A stretch of DNA of 64,000 nucleotides. It comes from Cladophialophora immunda (Eukaryota > Ascomycota > Eurotiomycetes > Chaetothyriales > Herpotrichiellaceae). Below the pieces are notes generated by a model. The model saw only the letters and a program-made list of their open reading frames with translations. It was not told the DNA's origin and searched no databases. Position 1 is the first letter of the stretch; each line of letters opens with the position of its first letter. Location: NCBI RefSeq assembly GCF_000835495.1, contig NW_015622541.1:1798001-1862000 (forward strand), written 5' to 3'. A program made the position numbers and the translations under genes. Positions 21,139-33,323 of the stretch are shown here, piece by piece.

Positions 21139-21471
21139 GGTCACTACAGGAAAATTGCAAAGCCTGGATTCGATTCTAGAGTCTCCAGATTCAGCCGTCT
21201 GAGAACAGCGGGTTGGCGCACTGTCAAGCGTTGCAAAAGCTTCCAACACTACGGATAGATTGAGAATCTTCTCTTGGGTATCGACCATTATCCTCTTGAC
21301 ACATGCAACAAGAACTTTTATTCAGATCCCTGGTCCTTGTGATCAGAGCTCTCCCCAAATCCCTTCCAAGAATCAATGCCTCAAACACCGTCGCTCAATG
21401 CAATATGCCGTCCGATGTGAATCCGCTTCCACCGCCACCGCCACCATATACGAGGTTATATCGCAATGTGG
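21139..21471. other. Convergent 3' region
   Basis: 333 bp between the stops of the DUF7580-like gene and the convergent Prp46 gene; contains (CCGCCA)-type triplets near 21428-21445. No gene. Confidence 0.5.
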
Positions 21472-22785
21472 TCAATACTTCACCCGGCCCAATGTGGGTT
21501 TCCAGTCCAACGGATGCGTCTCGGGCGTGGCCTCGGGATCCGGCCTCCAAATCTTGATTGTCTTGTCCGCCTCTCCCATAATCAATCGCAGCCCAGTCTG
21601 ATCAAATGTGCTGCTCATAATACCCGCCTCCGCGTCCAAGGACCCTGGCTGCGCCAGAGACTCGGTACTCTGAAACCTGTGCCCAGTCTTCCAATCCCAG
21701 AAGCAGATACTGCCATTGTCGCCACCACTGAAGAGCACATTATCTTCGTTCACGGCCAGGGTGTTGATGATGGCGTTGTGTCCGTCGAAGTTCTGCATGA
21801 ACGCCCCCTCGGGGCATTTCCACTGTTTGATCGAACCGGCTGACGCGGACGCGAACGTGAATTCCTTCGGGTGGATGGCTAGGGCCCTGACGCCTTTTTT
21901 ATGATGGGTGAGCACACCCATGGTTTTACCCGCGGCCAGATCCCATAATCGCACAGTGGCGTCCAGACTCGAGGTGATGACTTGAGGGTCTGCTTCCTGG
22001 CACTTCACGTCCGAAACGGTGCCCTTATGACCGGACAGGACGTGGATGTTGGAGCGCGTGCGCATGTCCCAAACACGCGCGACGCCGTCCCTCCCACCAG
22101 TGACCAGCACGTCGAGCGTCGGATGTAGTGAGAGTGTATAGACGCCAGATAAGTGGCCATGATAGTGGCGGATGACTTTGTTGGTCTCCAGGTCCCAGCA
22201 CTTCACCATCTTGTCTTCGCCGCAGGAGAAAAGGTACGGATGGCGCGGCGACACTGCCAGTCCTCGGACCGTGGAGATGTGACCCGTCAGCGTCAGGCGG
22301 AGTTGACCCGTCGCCAGATCCCAGATTTTTATCGTCCGGTCTCCTGCGCCAGAAGCGAACCACTGGTTACCCGGTTCGACCGCCAGTGCGCGCACCCACC
22401 CCAAATGTCCTGATATCACTCTCATCAATTTCCACGGTGCATGCCAGTCGGGTCGGGGTTGTTGCATGTTTGGTCTGCGGATCAGACTGGTGCCGTTACC
22501 GTTACTCTGCGATGACGGCGCTTGTGAGTCCGGTTTCGCCTCGCTCTTCACCAACGCCATCTGATTGTTTCCGGTTGCCATCTTCGGTCTTTTAGGTCCT
22601 CGCGCCGCTGTCGCCTTTGCTTGCTTCTCGGCCAGGGCTTTAGGCAGCTCGCGGACGCCTTCATATTCGACCTTTCTTTTGAAGGAGAGGGAGACGGGGA
22701 GGGACGAGGGGTCGGTTGCTTCGCCATAAGAGCTTCCAAAGAGCGATCGCGTCCGTCCCGATAAAGACTGTGCTGCGGCCGCCAT
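21472..22785 (-). CDS. prp46: Pre-mRNA-splicing WD40 protein Prp46 (PRL1 family)
   Basis: Single exon, 437 residues from the ATG at 22785; the frame extends upstream without an ATG. After a polar N-terminus of about 120 residues, seven WD40 repeats start at [22 protein letters not shown]-to-WD units follow: [61 protein letters not shown] and [11 protein letters not shown]. The GHLGWVR and [15 protein letters not shown] stretches are diagnostic of the PRL1/PLRG1/Prp46 family, a core subunit of the NineTeen (Prp19) complex that stabilises U5/U6 in the activated spliceosome. Length and repeat number fit the family. It acts in the nucleus. The neighbours are functionally unrelated. Confidence 0.92.
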   Translation of the reverse strand: MAAAAQSLSGRTRSLFGSSYGEATDPSSLPVSLSFKRKVEYEGVRELPKALAEKQAKATAARGPKRPKMATGNNQMALVKSEAKPDSQAPSSQSNGNGTSLIRRPNMQQPRPDWHAPWKLMRVISGHLGWVRALAVEPGNQWFASGAGDRTIKIWDLATGQLRLTLTGHISTVRGLAVSPRHPYLFSCGEDKMVKCWDLETNKVIRHYHGHLSGVYTLSLHPTLDVLVTGGRDGVARVWDMRTRSNIHVLSGHKGTVSDVKCQEADPQVITSSLDATVRLWDLAAGKTMGVLTHHKKGVRALAIHPKEFTFASASAGSIKQWKCPEGAFMQNFDGHNAIINTLAVNEDNVLFSGGDNGSICFWDWKTGHRFQSTESLAQPGSLDAEAGIMSSTFDQTGLRLIMGEADKTIKIWRPDPEATPETHPLDWKPTLGRVKY

Positions 22786-23324
22786 ATTTGCTGGACTTGG
22801 ACTTAATGATGGGTGGTGAAAGATTCCACCATGTCCGACGTCGATGAGGCGGGAGGTGCTGCAAACTAGCCAAGCCTGAAGATCGGAGCCTTTCACGTGC
22901 TGCCGACGAGGCTACGGCCCAATGAGGCTGAAGTAAGGCTCAAGGCGTGAGGAGCCACGGAGCTACCCTTCCAGGTTGATACTTGCCCAAGAAATTGTGG
23001 AGGGCAGTTGTGCCGTAAAATGACGACGCAAATTGATGGATTGATTACTTGCTACTCATCATTTGGTCTCGAACTCAAAAGAGAGATCAACTGCGCATTT
23101 AACGGCCCAAATACACCGATATGCAGTCTCGCGCATCCCTGAACAGCAGAACCCTCGCCCGTAGTATTCGACTCTCCAAGTCAAGACATGAGGTCGGCCA
23201 CAGATTGTGACCGCTCGAATCACGGAAATAGACATCTGCAATGCTCATCATTGTCCTCGAAGTCGCCTTGCCCTTGCTTGATCGTCACCGGCGTTTTTAG
23301 ACAGATCCGAATATTCTCCTAAAC
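22786..23324. other. Intergenic (Prp46 promoter side)
   Basis: 540 bp upstream of the minus-strand Prp46 ATG and downstream of the small membrane-protein gene. No supported gene. Confidence 0.5.
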
Positions 23325-23855
23325 TCAGCAGTAAAGGGGCATCATTTGCAAGACCGCGGAAGCGAACAGAAGCACTCCGACCATGGTCGTCGCATAATTT
23401 TTGAGCAAGTGTGTCAAAGACCCTTCGACCGTCGAATGTTCCCTGATCATCTGGCAAAGGTGCATACCGATAATCTGGGTAAAGTAGAAGACATAGGAGA
23501 CAGGAGCAGAATATTTGCATAGCCAGGTCGAGATGTCAAGAGGGCCGAAATAAGCGAGCAGAAGAAGTCCTGCAGCAGCAACGGTCTGGGCACAGAGGAA
23601 TAGAAACAAAAGAATGCCGATGATGGTCAATTTGTCTAGAGGTCTTTGGCCGGTTGTGAGTCGTCCACTGGTATCTTCCCGTGCGTCGGTTGAGAGTATT
23701 TCTCCTCTCTTCTGGGCAGTATTTGCAGCGATTCCCTCGGCGTCGCTCTCCGTTGTCTGGGTGGGAATGCAGGCTTCAATGTGTTCCTGAGGGGTGTGGG
23801 GGAATGGTAAGGTGCTCAGCGCCATCGTCGAGAACTCAACGTCTGCTGAGGACAT
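23325..23855 (-). CDS. Small multi-span membrane protein, unknown
   Basis: The ATG at 23855 gives 176 residues. The first 85 are polar with no domain. Three hydrophobic segments follow: LTIIGILLFLFLCAQTVAAA extending into GLLLLAYFG, SAPVSYVFYFTQIIGMHLC, and MVGVLLFASAVLQMM near the end. I do not recognise the family. The next 630 bp upstream look like a promoter and leader, so it is probably its own unit. An additional 3' exon cannot be excluded, because the frame ends immediately after the last membrane segment. Confidence 0.5.
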   Translation of the reverse strand: MSSADVEFSTMALSTLPFPHTPQEHIEACIPTQTTESDAEGIAANTAQKRGEILSTDAREDTSGRLTTGQRPLDKLTIIGILLFLFLCAQTVAAAGLLLLAYFGPLDISTWLCKYSAPVSYVFYFTQIIGMHLCQMIREHSTVEGSLTHLLKNYATTMVGVLLFASAVLQMMPLYC

Positions 23856-24487
23856 ATTGATCAACGTGTTGGTAGTAGATGCAGAGCAAATCTGGGTAAC
23901 GTGATATAAGCGAAGACAATGTCGAGTACAAAGCGAAGAGAGATAGTCTGAGTGGTAGAAAGCAATGAAGAATAGAAGAAAGGCGAGGCGTTTTTAGATT
24001 GACGGGAGCCCAAGAGAACAAGCTCACGCAGGGTAATGGCGACCCTTCTGATCAAGAACGACATTGGATGCTGTTGACGTGGCTGGAGGAGGTGAAGGAA
24101 GGCACTGATGAGAAGGGAAATGAGATCATGGCACAACCACTCACACCTTGAAGCCCAGTATCGTTGTATTGCGACTCATCCTGTGACCGATGTATGCTCT
24201 AAACTTGGGTATCATAATGCTGCCCGTGTCCCTGGCAGTAACGACATGCAAAACTCCATCCCTTTTCCGATGAACGCCTGGCTCGGCCATCATCCAATGG
24301 CTGTTGTAATTCCGTGAAACCCTGCGCGTAGTTTTGGACCTCTATTTCACGGGGTCAATCTCGACCAAAGCTCTCATTTCCATCGCCATTGTCTTGGGCG
24401 TGTGGAGTCTCATATGGTCGTATCTAGTAACATTCGTCTTCAATCTTCCAGTCATGGCGTTGTCTTCGTGTCCCATACGTTTTCGGC
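23856..24487. other. Intergenic
   Basis: 630 bp between two minus-strand genes; stop-rich in the sense frames, no gene seen. Confidence 0.5.
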
Positions 24488-26096
24488 TCATGCGACGGCC
24501 TTGGATGGCCAGAACTTCCACGGCCCGCTGAACCAAGGACCTTTCTTGTCCCAGTTCCACTCGCCCGAGGTGGCCGATTTCAAATCGTCCACGTTCAAAT
24601 AATCCACGCCTTCTTTGACCATTGTCCGCCAGAGATAATTTCTCATTCCTCTGGGCCAGCTGGGCACGCTCCAGTACCTGACTTTGAGTCCACGTGCGTG
24701 AGCACCCGCAATCTGCTTGCGCATCATTTCGAGCTGACGGCGAGAGAGTGTGCCACGCCAAGGCCAGCCGATGGCCGAGTTGAAGGACACAGAGGCATAG
24801 TACGAGTTGGCTTGCGAGTAGACTGCAGGGTCTGTAGGCGCGGCACCGGAGCGGCCTTGGCCTTGATTTTGACCCCACCGCTTGTCTAGCTCACCGCCTT
24901 GTATGTCCATGGGAGCCTCGGAAGCGTCACTGTTGTCAGTAAGCTTGCCCATCAAGTCCAGGGGTGCATCAAAGAACATATCGCGATATGTCTCGTTGGC
25001 CACCACCTCATCCCACGGGGCATTTCCCGTGACAACCACGGTGACGGGCCCTTCGACAAAGCCAGAGCCGTTGAAGTAACTGAGGAATCTTCGCTCTCGG
25101 AGGGGTTGGAGCTGTGCAGAGACATGTGGCCAAATCCTGTGGCCCTCATTCTTGAAATCTATCAGGAGGACAAGGGACTGAGAGGGTCTCGTGTCGAAGA
25201 CGCCGTTTCGAGGGTTGTCCAGCGTGGGATGGAAAGATGTATGAGGATTTTGCTGATCTAGGATTTTCACCAATGGATTGATGTACAAGCTGCGGAGGGT
25301 TCGCTCGGGTGTCAGAGACGCTGTGGAATGTCCCACGTATAAATCTTGATCATAGAGCCACACGTCCGCCTCCACTCCTGTGCAGCCGGCCTCGAGTGCT
25401 GAAAACAAGGGTTCTTTTCGCCAGTAATCATTGTGCGAGTGGCAGGCCACGGGATGGATGTCGGCGGAAAAATCGGTAGGCCAGTGTCCCAGCTCGCGAG
25501 AGGTGCTGTGGGAGGGGTTCCATCCGTCGAATTCGTCGTCTGCGTCATCGGGAAAGAAGGACAGGACGAGGCCGCATGCCAGTGCAATAAATTCGAGAAT
25601 TCCTCTGTGCTCAACATTAGCTTGCGGAGGTTGAACCAAACGAAATCCAAAGTAGGTCTTACAATAACATCAGCGTCAGGGCCAGGAGGCGTAACACTCT
25701 CCTCAGCGGTGTGGTCGGGATGGATTTGTGTAATGAGCCTCTTTCGACAACGTGCCCTTTATGCACCACCGTACGGCGCCCACCCAACAATTGGTTCAAC
25801 ACCGGCAGGCTCTCTGTCCAGCGCCATCTAGAAGAGGAACTGGAGCTGCGGTGATCAAAAGAGGACGAGGTTTCGAGGCAAGTGATTGTGGACCCTTTCA
25901 GGGTATCGGGGCTGACGGCGGCAGCGGCGGTGGCGGGATCTCTGAGAGATCCATCTTCGAGATCCGGGCACCTTATAAAGGTCTGTTCCTGCGTCAAGAA
26001 AGGGACACGCTCGGAATTGGCTGATGATTCGTCGGTGAACGAGGAACTTGTGTCATTGCGGATGGCCCGGATGGCAGAGGGCGAATGTTGAAGCAT
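24488..26096 (-). CDS. aim6: Aim6-like PLC/GDPD-fold phosphodiesterase
   Basis: Exon 1 is 26096-25663, the intron is 25662-25605 (58 nt, gtaaga...cacag, phase 2), and exon 2 is 25604-24488, giving 516 residues. Splicing fuses LRLLALTLMLL to GILEFIALACGLVLSF, making one membrane anchor near residues 135-162. The following domain is a phosphatidylinositol-PLC/GDPD-like barrel: PVACHSHNDYWRKEPLFSAL (His about 200 and 202), GCTGVEADVWLY with the metal-binding E-x-D, and the second histidine in LYVGHS. These match the yeast Aim6 family (altered inheritance of mitochondria 6), whose substrate is not established. C-terminal strands include VRYWSVPSWPRG and YLNVDDL, typical of the barrel end. The longer N-terminus is fungal-specific and Ser-rich. 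Confidence 0.85.
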
Positions 26097-27822
26097 GCTT
26101 GGGTGCGTGGTGTGCTTAGAAGCCCGGGAGCGCAGGTTGCAAGGCTCTGGGACGCCGCAAGCGGTGGGTTTGGGGATAAACTGCACTTGGTCGCGTGATG
26201 GGGGGGGCAGAGGGCCAAACGGGCGAGACGGCGCAGGCCAGTGGTTTTCGGTTCAAGACCCGCTCTTCTCTATTCGAGGGATAACCGAAGCGAAAACGCT
26301 TCACCGACAACCCGAAAGGTGGACGGGGGGGGTGGTTGGGCTGGTTCTATTGCATGACGGGCAGGACTTTGCTGAGCTGGCAGCGAGTCGTGACGAGGGT
26401 AATAGTGACGGCGACGAATGGCTTGCTGGACTCGAAGGTTGATAAGTGGTGGGAGGGGTGAACAGGTTTATCGATACCTAGCGAGCGAGTACGGAGGACT
26501 GCAGTGACTTTTGAGATGGCTGATGCCAGGGACCGAGGTGGATGGTGGGCTAGCTGCGGGTGGGGGACGATGTGGGAGCAGCACTCTCAGGAAAAAGTGA
26601 AAGAGAAGAGAAAGTTGGATAGACAACAGAGTCGGTGACTGCAGAGGTCGACGGAGAAGAACAAAGCAAAGGCCTTCGAGTGCCAGGAATGCTGGATGTT
26701 TTAACACTGGGCCTCTCTTTGTTTGGCGTTGGCTGCTCGCTGCTGGTCACTCGGCGCGACTAGACGACACGGGACGAGACGGATTGACTGACCATTGACC
26801 CGTACTAACAGGCTCAACGATCAAGACACGAGAAGAGATAGCAGGCGGACAGGGTTCGCGACGATGGCAAATAGTTTGTTAGTGAGCGGGATCTAGCAGA
26901 GTCGAGCAACGCAACGACCAGCATCATCAGCAGCAGCGCCAGTTACGAGGCGTGGAGCAAAATATAGAAAAGATCGAGCCCAAAGAGTGTCACTGTCGTC
27001 GCATCAGAGGCGCAGCCAGAGTCTCTCCCACATGGGTTCGGCTGGGCCTCCCCATTGGAGGAATGGAGGGGGGTTTGCGTTGCGAGGCGGCCAGCTGCTT
27101 GGGACAGCTATCTAGTACGAGTAGTATGGATCTTTGAGGATGGTTTGTATCAACAGGTCCGTGGAGAGCACCGAGAACTGGTCCATCTAGGCTCGTAGGC
27201 CCCTAAAAAAGCCACCGTCACCGCCAAACTGCCCCGAGACCAGGCCACATGAGTACCTAATTACCAGGGAGGTACTATGCAGTTTCTACAAGTAGATCGC
27301 CTGCCAATCCACTGCCCAGCGGCCAATCGCTCCAGCCCGTGTTACACCGGCTCGCTCCCACCACGCCCAACTCGGCGGCCCTGGCTCCCGTTTGAACTCA
27401 TGCCAAGCTGCCCGTCACCACCATCACCACCACCACACAACCCACCGTCACCATCTTCTGCTTTTTCCAGATGCAGTTCCCGCCTATCACCGTCACCATC
27501 AACGCCACACCTGCTGTCCTTCACCTGCCTCCCGACTTTTGACGACAGGTATGGCCCCTGGTGGCCCATCATTCCTGTTTCTCTCTTCGAGTCCCCTTGT
27601 TGGGGCCCTGATCCCCTGGCTCGCTTGGCAACGAGGGCTTAAAATCATCCTCGTGATTACGTCGTCTTGCAGACATTGGAATCCTTACGAGCCCCATGCC
27701 GGCACCTCGCCGAGATTCGCCCATCTGGCGGGCGACGGGATTCCTCAGTTCGAGACACGAGCCTTGCAGCTTCATCAGCCTGACGCGTGACGCCTTGCCG
27801 CTGACCACCCCAGATTTCATCC
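26097..27822. other. Intergenic, no gene supported
   Basis: 1.7 kb between an Aim6-like gene's 5' side and the 3' end of the membrane glycoprotein gene. GC-rich and polypyrimidine stretches and a (CAC/CAT)n-rich segment at about 27416-27450. Only short overlapping frames. Confidence 0.45.
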
Positions 27823-30500
27823 TTAGAGCGCGGGTGACCGCCATCCCGCCTGTTCGTTTTCACCGAGCCTCATATATCCAGGGGCCGGCGCAACTCCCTT
27901 CGCATGGCCTGACGCGGCCATGCTGAGATGTCGCAGCTCCGTCGTCTCACTCGCGATCCCCTTCAGCTTCTCCTCACTCATCCCGCTGGCCATGTGATAC
28001 TGCTGCCCGAGGAACGGTGAGGTTGGGATTCCAGGACCGTTGCTGCCGCTAACACCGCTAGCATTATGACTGACATAAGCGCGCAAATCGCTGCGCCTGC
28101 TACCCACACGTGCGAGCCATTCATTTGTCGGTGCCAACTTGTCGCATTCTCCAGCATATTGCATTTCTCCCAACATGCGACCTGACGACAAATGAAAAAG
28201 ATAATGGCGCACCCGTGCTGGGAGCCCTCTTCCAGAGACAACAGACACCAAAGCCGCCAGAAGCACCACGAGGAACAGCCCCAGAGCCAGAAATGCCGGG
28301 ATGGCAAATTGCCAGTGATAGCGAATTTGTCGCCGATAGACACTCACAGGAACGATTGCCTGGTCGCTGCTGGACGTGCTCGGCCCATCATCGTCACGTT
28401 TCTGGAGGTTGGCAGGCAATTTTTTCCCGGAATTCCAGCTGCGCGTGCCCACCAGCATGTTCGCAGCGATGTCCGTCCACACCAGGTTGGGGATCTTGGC
28501 CATGGTCGCTGCCGTTTCGGAAAGATCTCGCCACCGGGCATACATGGCCATGTTGGTGGTTCCGGTATAGTCTGCCGAGTCGTCACTGGTGTACTGGTAC
28601 ACTCCCGCTAAGGTGTCCGCAGGGCCATCTGAACCAGGCAGATTTTCAAATCCCGGTACGGTCGATAGAATACCTGAACCACCATAACCTGGTAGGTACA
28701 ACTGAGGAGCCCGGATTGTTGACAGATTAACCGAGTGCTCAAGCTCTGGCGAGATCAGGCCCCATAGCTGTGGAAGATTGCTCATCTCGTACCCCTCCGG
28801 CGACTCGATGCCCCAGAGAGGCATCGCCTCTTTGTCTGAGTACGACTTGTCGCTGACATTAACGATAGACAAGGCCTTGAGGTCGTTACCCGTCTGTTGC
28901 GTCGCGTTGTATCGGAATCGCACTTCTTTAATGCTCGCTTTCATTGCAGTGGCACAACTGTATATCTTCTGTGTCCACCACGTTTCAGGCTCCTGGACAA
29001 GGGTGATTGTGCCATCCCGACGCTTCGCAGCCCCAAAAACCATGCCGCACTCGACATGGACATTGGTGAGTTTGGCAAGGTCGGCACCTCCTGCCCCCGA
29101 GCAGACCAGTGAAATGTCACTATAGTTCGAAGTAGTCAACCCAAAAGGGTTGGAATAGTTGGCGGACGGCACGTTGGCCAAGGTATAGTTGGACAAGTAG
29201 GCTTCCGGATCCAACATGGACGTCCAAGTGCTGCTGACGTAGATTCCGTTGAGCTTCACACCCGTCGTCTGATATTTCGTGACTGGATATTTGTTGCCGA
29301 CCTTGGACTTGAGGTAAGCGAAAGCATCGGGACTCGGCCTTGTCAGGTTCATGACCAACATCGTATACGCGTTCACCATCCAAGCGGCTTTGTAGGCTCG
29401 GCCCTGCAGGTTCGGATCAACCTGCGAGTTTGTCACATTGACGTACGGGTATTTGGGGACCAGATTCGCGAATCCCCCGTTATCGACGAGGGAGATGTTG
29501 GTCAGGTCGTCGCTGGCGATGCCGTTGTAGGGGATCTGAAACTCAACCGAGACGTTTGTATCCACGCAAGCAGACTCTGGCTGGATCCAGAGCAGGTCTT
29601 CCGTCCATTCGGCACCAAGGTCAACGCCAACAGGGGCAGTATGATTGCGGAAGCCCACTCCCCCTGTGACCGTGTCGACGACCAGCCCTTCGACTGGCTC
29701 GATAGCATTGTCCAAGACCATGCTCGACAAGTAGCGAAATGCATCCACGATATACTTACCCCCGCGCGCGACCCCGTCTTGATACATGAACGAGTAGTAC
29801 CGCGATTGAATGTCAAAGAAGCTGGCGACCGACTGAGGCTGCTGATCCAGGCCGCTCTGGTAAAGCTTGGCCAGGACCTCGGGGATCCTCGTGTCGTAGT
29901 CATTGTTCGTGATGTTGGCTTCCATGAAGGTATCGTTGCCGCTGTAGGTGATGACGCTCGTGGTGCCGGGACACTGGACAGGGAGGAAGGCCCCGCAGAC
30001 CCGACTGAACCCAAGCTCGCTCCGAGGAGGCGTCCCGTATCCCATCGGCCCGGTGTCTGGCACGTACGCGAAGGCCACAGACTGCGTTGACCCGGCCGGC
30101 ACAATGTCATCGTAGAGTCCCAAGGGGGTGACCACCGCGGCCACCGAGACCAGCCCGAGCGCGAGCGGTCGCAGCCAAGTCAGGAGCCTGATCTTGGTGT
30201 CCACGCCTCGTGTTGCGGCCGCGTCTGTCCGGAGGATCGTGGGCCTGGTGTGTCGCACACAGAGTCAGGAAGCGCACTTTTTTTTTTGTTCGCATCAACG
30301 GAACGAACGGGCCTATTGTATACTACTCACCACGAGGAACTCAGCAGGCTGCGCTCCACCACCGACCAAGTCACGGCCGTTTGCTCATTTTTGAGAAACC
30401 CCACCAGCACGACGATGAGGGCGTTGGGGAACAGGAACTGGAGAAGGAAAACCACCGCGGCGATGATGCCAGACACGTAACCGATCGTGAGGGAGATCAT
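27823..30500 (-). CDS. Large N-glycosylated membrane protein, unknown
   Basis: Exon 1 is 30500-30331, the intron is 30330-30245 (86 nt, gtgagt...accag, phase 2), and exon 2 is 30244-27823, giving 863 residues. Topology read from the sequence: TM near the start (MISLTIGYVSGIIAAVVFLL and following hydrophobics), a second at about 75-95 (LRPLALGLVSVAAVVTPLG), then a roughly 580-residue extracytoplasmic region. That region has more than ten N-x-S/T sites (NITN, NVSV, NISL, NVTN, NLTR, NYTL, NYSN, NYSD, NATQ, NVSD, NLST). A final TM (FAIPAFLALGLFLVVLLAAL) and a 140-residue cytoplasmic tail follow. This pattern is common in uncharacterised fungal plasma-membrane proteins; I do not recognise a named domain. 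Cysteine pairs in the ectodomain suggest disulfides. Confidence 0.75.
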
Positions 30501-31769
30501 GGCGGGGAAATTTGTCAATTGCTCTCGGATAGCAACTTGATGTTTCGAGGAGGAAGAGGAGGATGTTCAGACCTGCCTTCGAGGCGCAGTTGCGGGAGGT
30601 TCCCACGATGCCTACTTCTTCATGACAGAGGCATTGACTCCACAACGCGAAAAGAATGGTAATACATACATCAAAAAGAGTGAAGGCGAACGAGAGAGAG
30701 AAAGACAGCAAAAAGAAGGAGACCAGTTCACCCACCCACCGTTTGACGCAGGATAGAGTACGGAGCACATCAATGTACCCTTGAGGATAAAACAATCGAC
30801 CTGCCGCATTGGTTTATAGGCCACTATTCCAGCCCTTCATGGGGAAACCAAAGAGCCTCTATCCATGCAATACGTGAGATACGAGCGAGCTCGTGTGACA
30901 CGCCAGTCCCAGAAAGCTAGAGAGCCCATTGGGCTGATTTGCTCCCAAGGTGATTGATGTTGGGGATTGGCATGCTGGTTGATCGGCGTTTGTGCTTTTG
31001 CGCTAGGTACGTCGACCCAGTAAGTCGCCTTGGGGTGAGGACCGGGGGGGGGAGGGGGTCAAGAAATCGCCAAAAGGGCGCAAGGTACACAGGGGCCGCC
31101 CAATGACAAGACTGGGTTCATCAGCAGACACCGACATTTGGGGGCCAGATGCAGAAAAGGTTTTTCCCTTGTTCTCCAGGAACCGGCGCCGTGCGGTTAG
31201 TAACAATAATAATAACGGGCATGGTCGCGTGCTTTCGCGCCAGTTCCGACCAAGAGCTTCAAAGTTGCGGTTCAGCCACCGGCCGGGTCTAGATGATCGA
31301 CAGGTTGCTCCGTAGAACGGTCACGGGCGTGGGCGAGCGACCGGCACTGCGAGTACTCGGTGGTACATACGAGGACCAGGAAAGCGCAGACTCCGAAGCG
31401 GCGTCTGGTGGATGGGAAATGAGGGATGGAGGAGGGAGACACAAGGTTGAAACACCGATATTGCCAAGACTTGAGCCAACCAATGATATCAGAGACCCAC
31501 TCGGCCGATGCACCCCTTTTATTTCCTTGAATACCAGCGACTATTTCTGGGCCCCTTTTGGAAAGGGGTACAACAACCGCACGTCAACGTCGGGCATGAG
31601 GCTGAACAGGGGAATGGAAGTACCGAGTAATACATCGTACGGATCACAGTGTCGTGATTTGACTCAATTGAATAACCCGTTTTCCTTCAATTTTTTTGGG
31701 CCTATGAATCCCCTGGATCTCCTCAGAGAGCGGAGTAGGGCATCGCACATGGTATCTGCAACTAACTGC
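30501..31769. other. Intergenic
   Basis: Upstream of the membrane-protein gene (its leader is pyrimidine-rich on the minus strand at about 30650-30720) and downstream of the dehydrogenase gene. Only short frames; no gene supported. Confidence 0.45.
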
Positions 31770-33323
31770 TCACAATGGCCCGTTGGGATGGATAAGGACC
31801 TTGGTATAGCCCTCGACCCTCTTGTCGAACTTGTCGTATGCCACCTCAGCGTCGTCAATGGCAATCTCATGGCTGACAACGAAAGAGGGCTTCGCCTTGC
31901 CCGCGATGATGAGGTCCCGTAAATAGCGATTGTATTGCTTGACGTTACACTGACCAGTGGCCAGAGAAAGACCCTAGAAAAAGCAGCCCACGGTTAGTCA
32001 CCCCGTGCCCGGATTCCTGCCCTTTCGCCGGGACGAATTGGCATCTGTGTTTCAACTCACCTTTTCAAACAACTTGCCAAAACTCATGCTGATCATGCCC
32101 TTGCCACTGGCCTCGTCCGGCGCCCCGGGGTCGGTGGGCACATAGAGACCCGGAATGCCCAGTCCACCGCACGGCCTCGTCGCCCGGATCATATTCTCCA
32201 GGACGATGTTGGGCTGCTCCTTCCTCCCGCCGGTATCCACGGCTTGGTACCCGACCGCATCCACGGCGCGGTCCACCATCCCGCCGTTCTTCTCGATGAT
32301 CTGGTCCACCGCGTCGCCCTTGCTGAAGTCAATGGGTATACACCCGATCTTCTCCGCAGCGGACAGCCGCTCAGGCACTCTGTCGACGACGTAGACGCGA
32401 CTTGCGCCTCGAAGTTGAGCCGAGTATGCCGCCATCAAGCCGACGGGGCCCGCACCCCAGACGGCGATGCTCTCTCCGGGCTTGAACCCGCTGAGCGACA
32501 CCCCGTGCCATCCAGTCGGGAAGATGTCGGCCAGGAGGATGAAATCTTTCTCATGCTCGTTCCCGGGAGGCAGCTTCAGCGCATTGAAGTCCGCATATGG
32601 AATGCGAATATATTGAGCTTGCCCGCCTAAAATCCCCCGTCAGACGCGAGCCGCTGCGGGCAGTGGAAAGCCACATTGACGAATTCTCACCTCTGTAAGG
32701 TCCCATGGCCACATAACCGTAGGCGCCCCCTGCGAAGCCAGGGTTGACACCGGTACAAAAGGCTGTCTTTCCTTCCTCGCAATTACGGCATCGTCCATCC
32801 GCAACGTTGAAGGGCATCACGACTCGGTCGCCTTTCTTCAGCAGGGTCACTCCAGAGCCGACTTCATCCACAATCCCCATGTTCTCGTGCCCTGTGAGTC
32901 GTGATTGTTAGCGAAAGGTGCTGTTGTTGGGGATCACTTCCTCTTGATAAGTGGCGACATACCAAATGTGATACCAGGCTGAGCTCCCGTACGCCCTTCA
33001 TACTATGTCGCGTCAGTGGAATGCTCACGAGTCCAACTCCTCCATGAGTCGTTCTCTTACCATATGCAAGTCGGACCCGCAAATAGCTATTCATATTTCG
33101 ATGTCATTAGTCACCGCCATGATCTCTCCCACCACCACACTGTAAGTCGACGAGAATGTGATTTGCCAAACTTACCGGCGGTGGTCACTTTGACAATAAC
33201 ATCATCAGGGTGCTCGATCGAAGGCTTTGGCACATCCTCCACCTTGACCTTGAAGGCGCCCTGATAGTTGACAGCCTTCATGGTCCCGCCTGAACCACCC
33301 ACGCGAACTTCGGTGGCCGACAT
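31770..33323 (-). CDS. Zinc alcohol dehydrogenase, glutathione-independent formaldehyde dehydrogenase type
   Basis: Six exons reconstructed by eye: 33323-33176, 33086-33061 (a 26-nt exon), 33002-32963, 32891-32691, 32626-32061 and 31973-31770, giving 394 residues. All introns are GT-AG and all phases agree. The second exon supplies the catalytic-zinc cysteine in AAICGSDLHM. GHENMGIVDEVGSG supplies the zinc histidine and glutamate. GRCRNCEEGKTAFC is the structural zinc lobe. A Rossmann site follows (VWGAGPVGLMAAYSAQL, VYVVDRVPERL). DAVGYQA and FSKGDAVDQI are typical of the formaldehyde dehydrogenase (glutathione-independent) branch. It oxidises aldehydes or alcohols with NAD(P) in the cytosol; the exact substrate is not readable. 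The start at 33323 adds 14 residues before a second plausible Met (MKAVNYQGAF). Confidence 0.9.
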
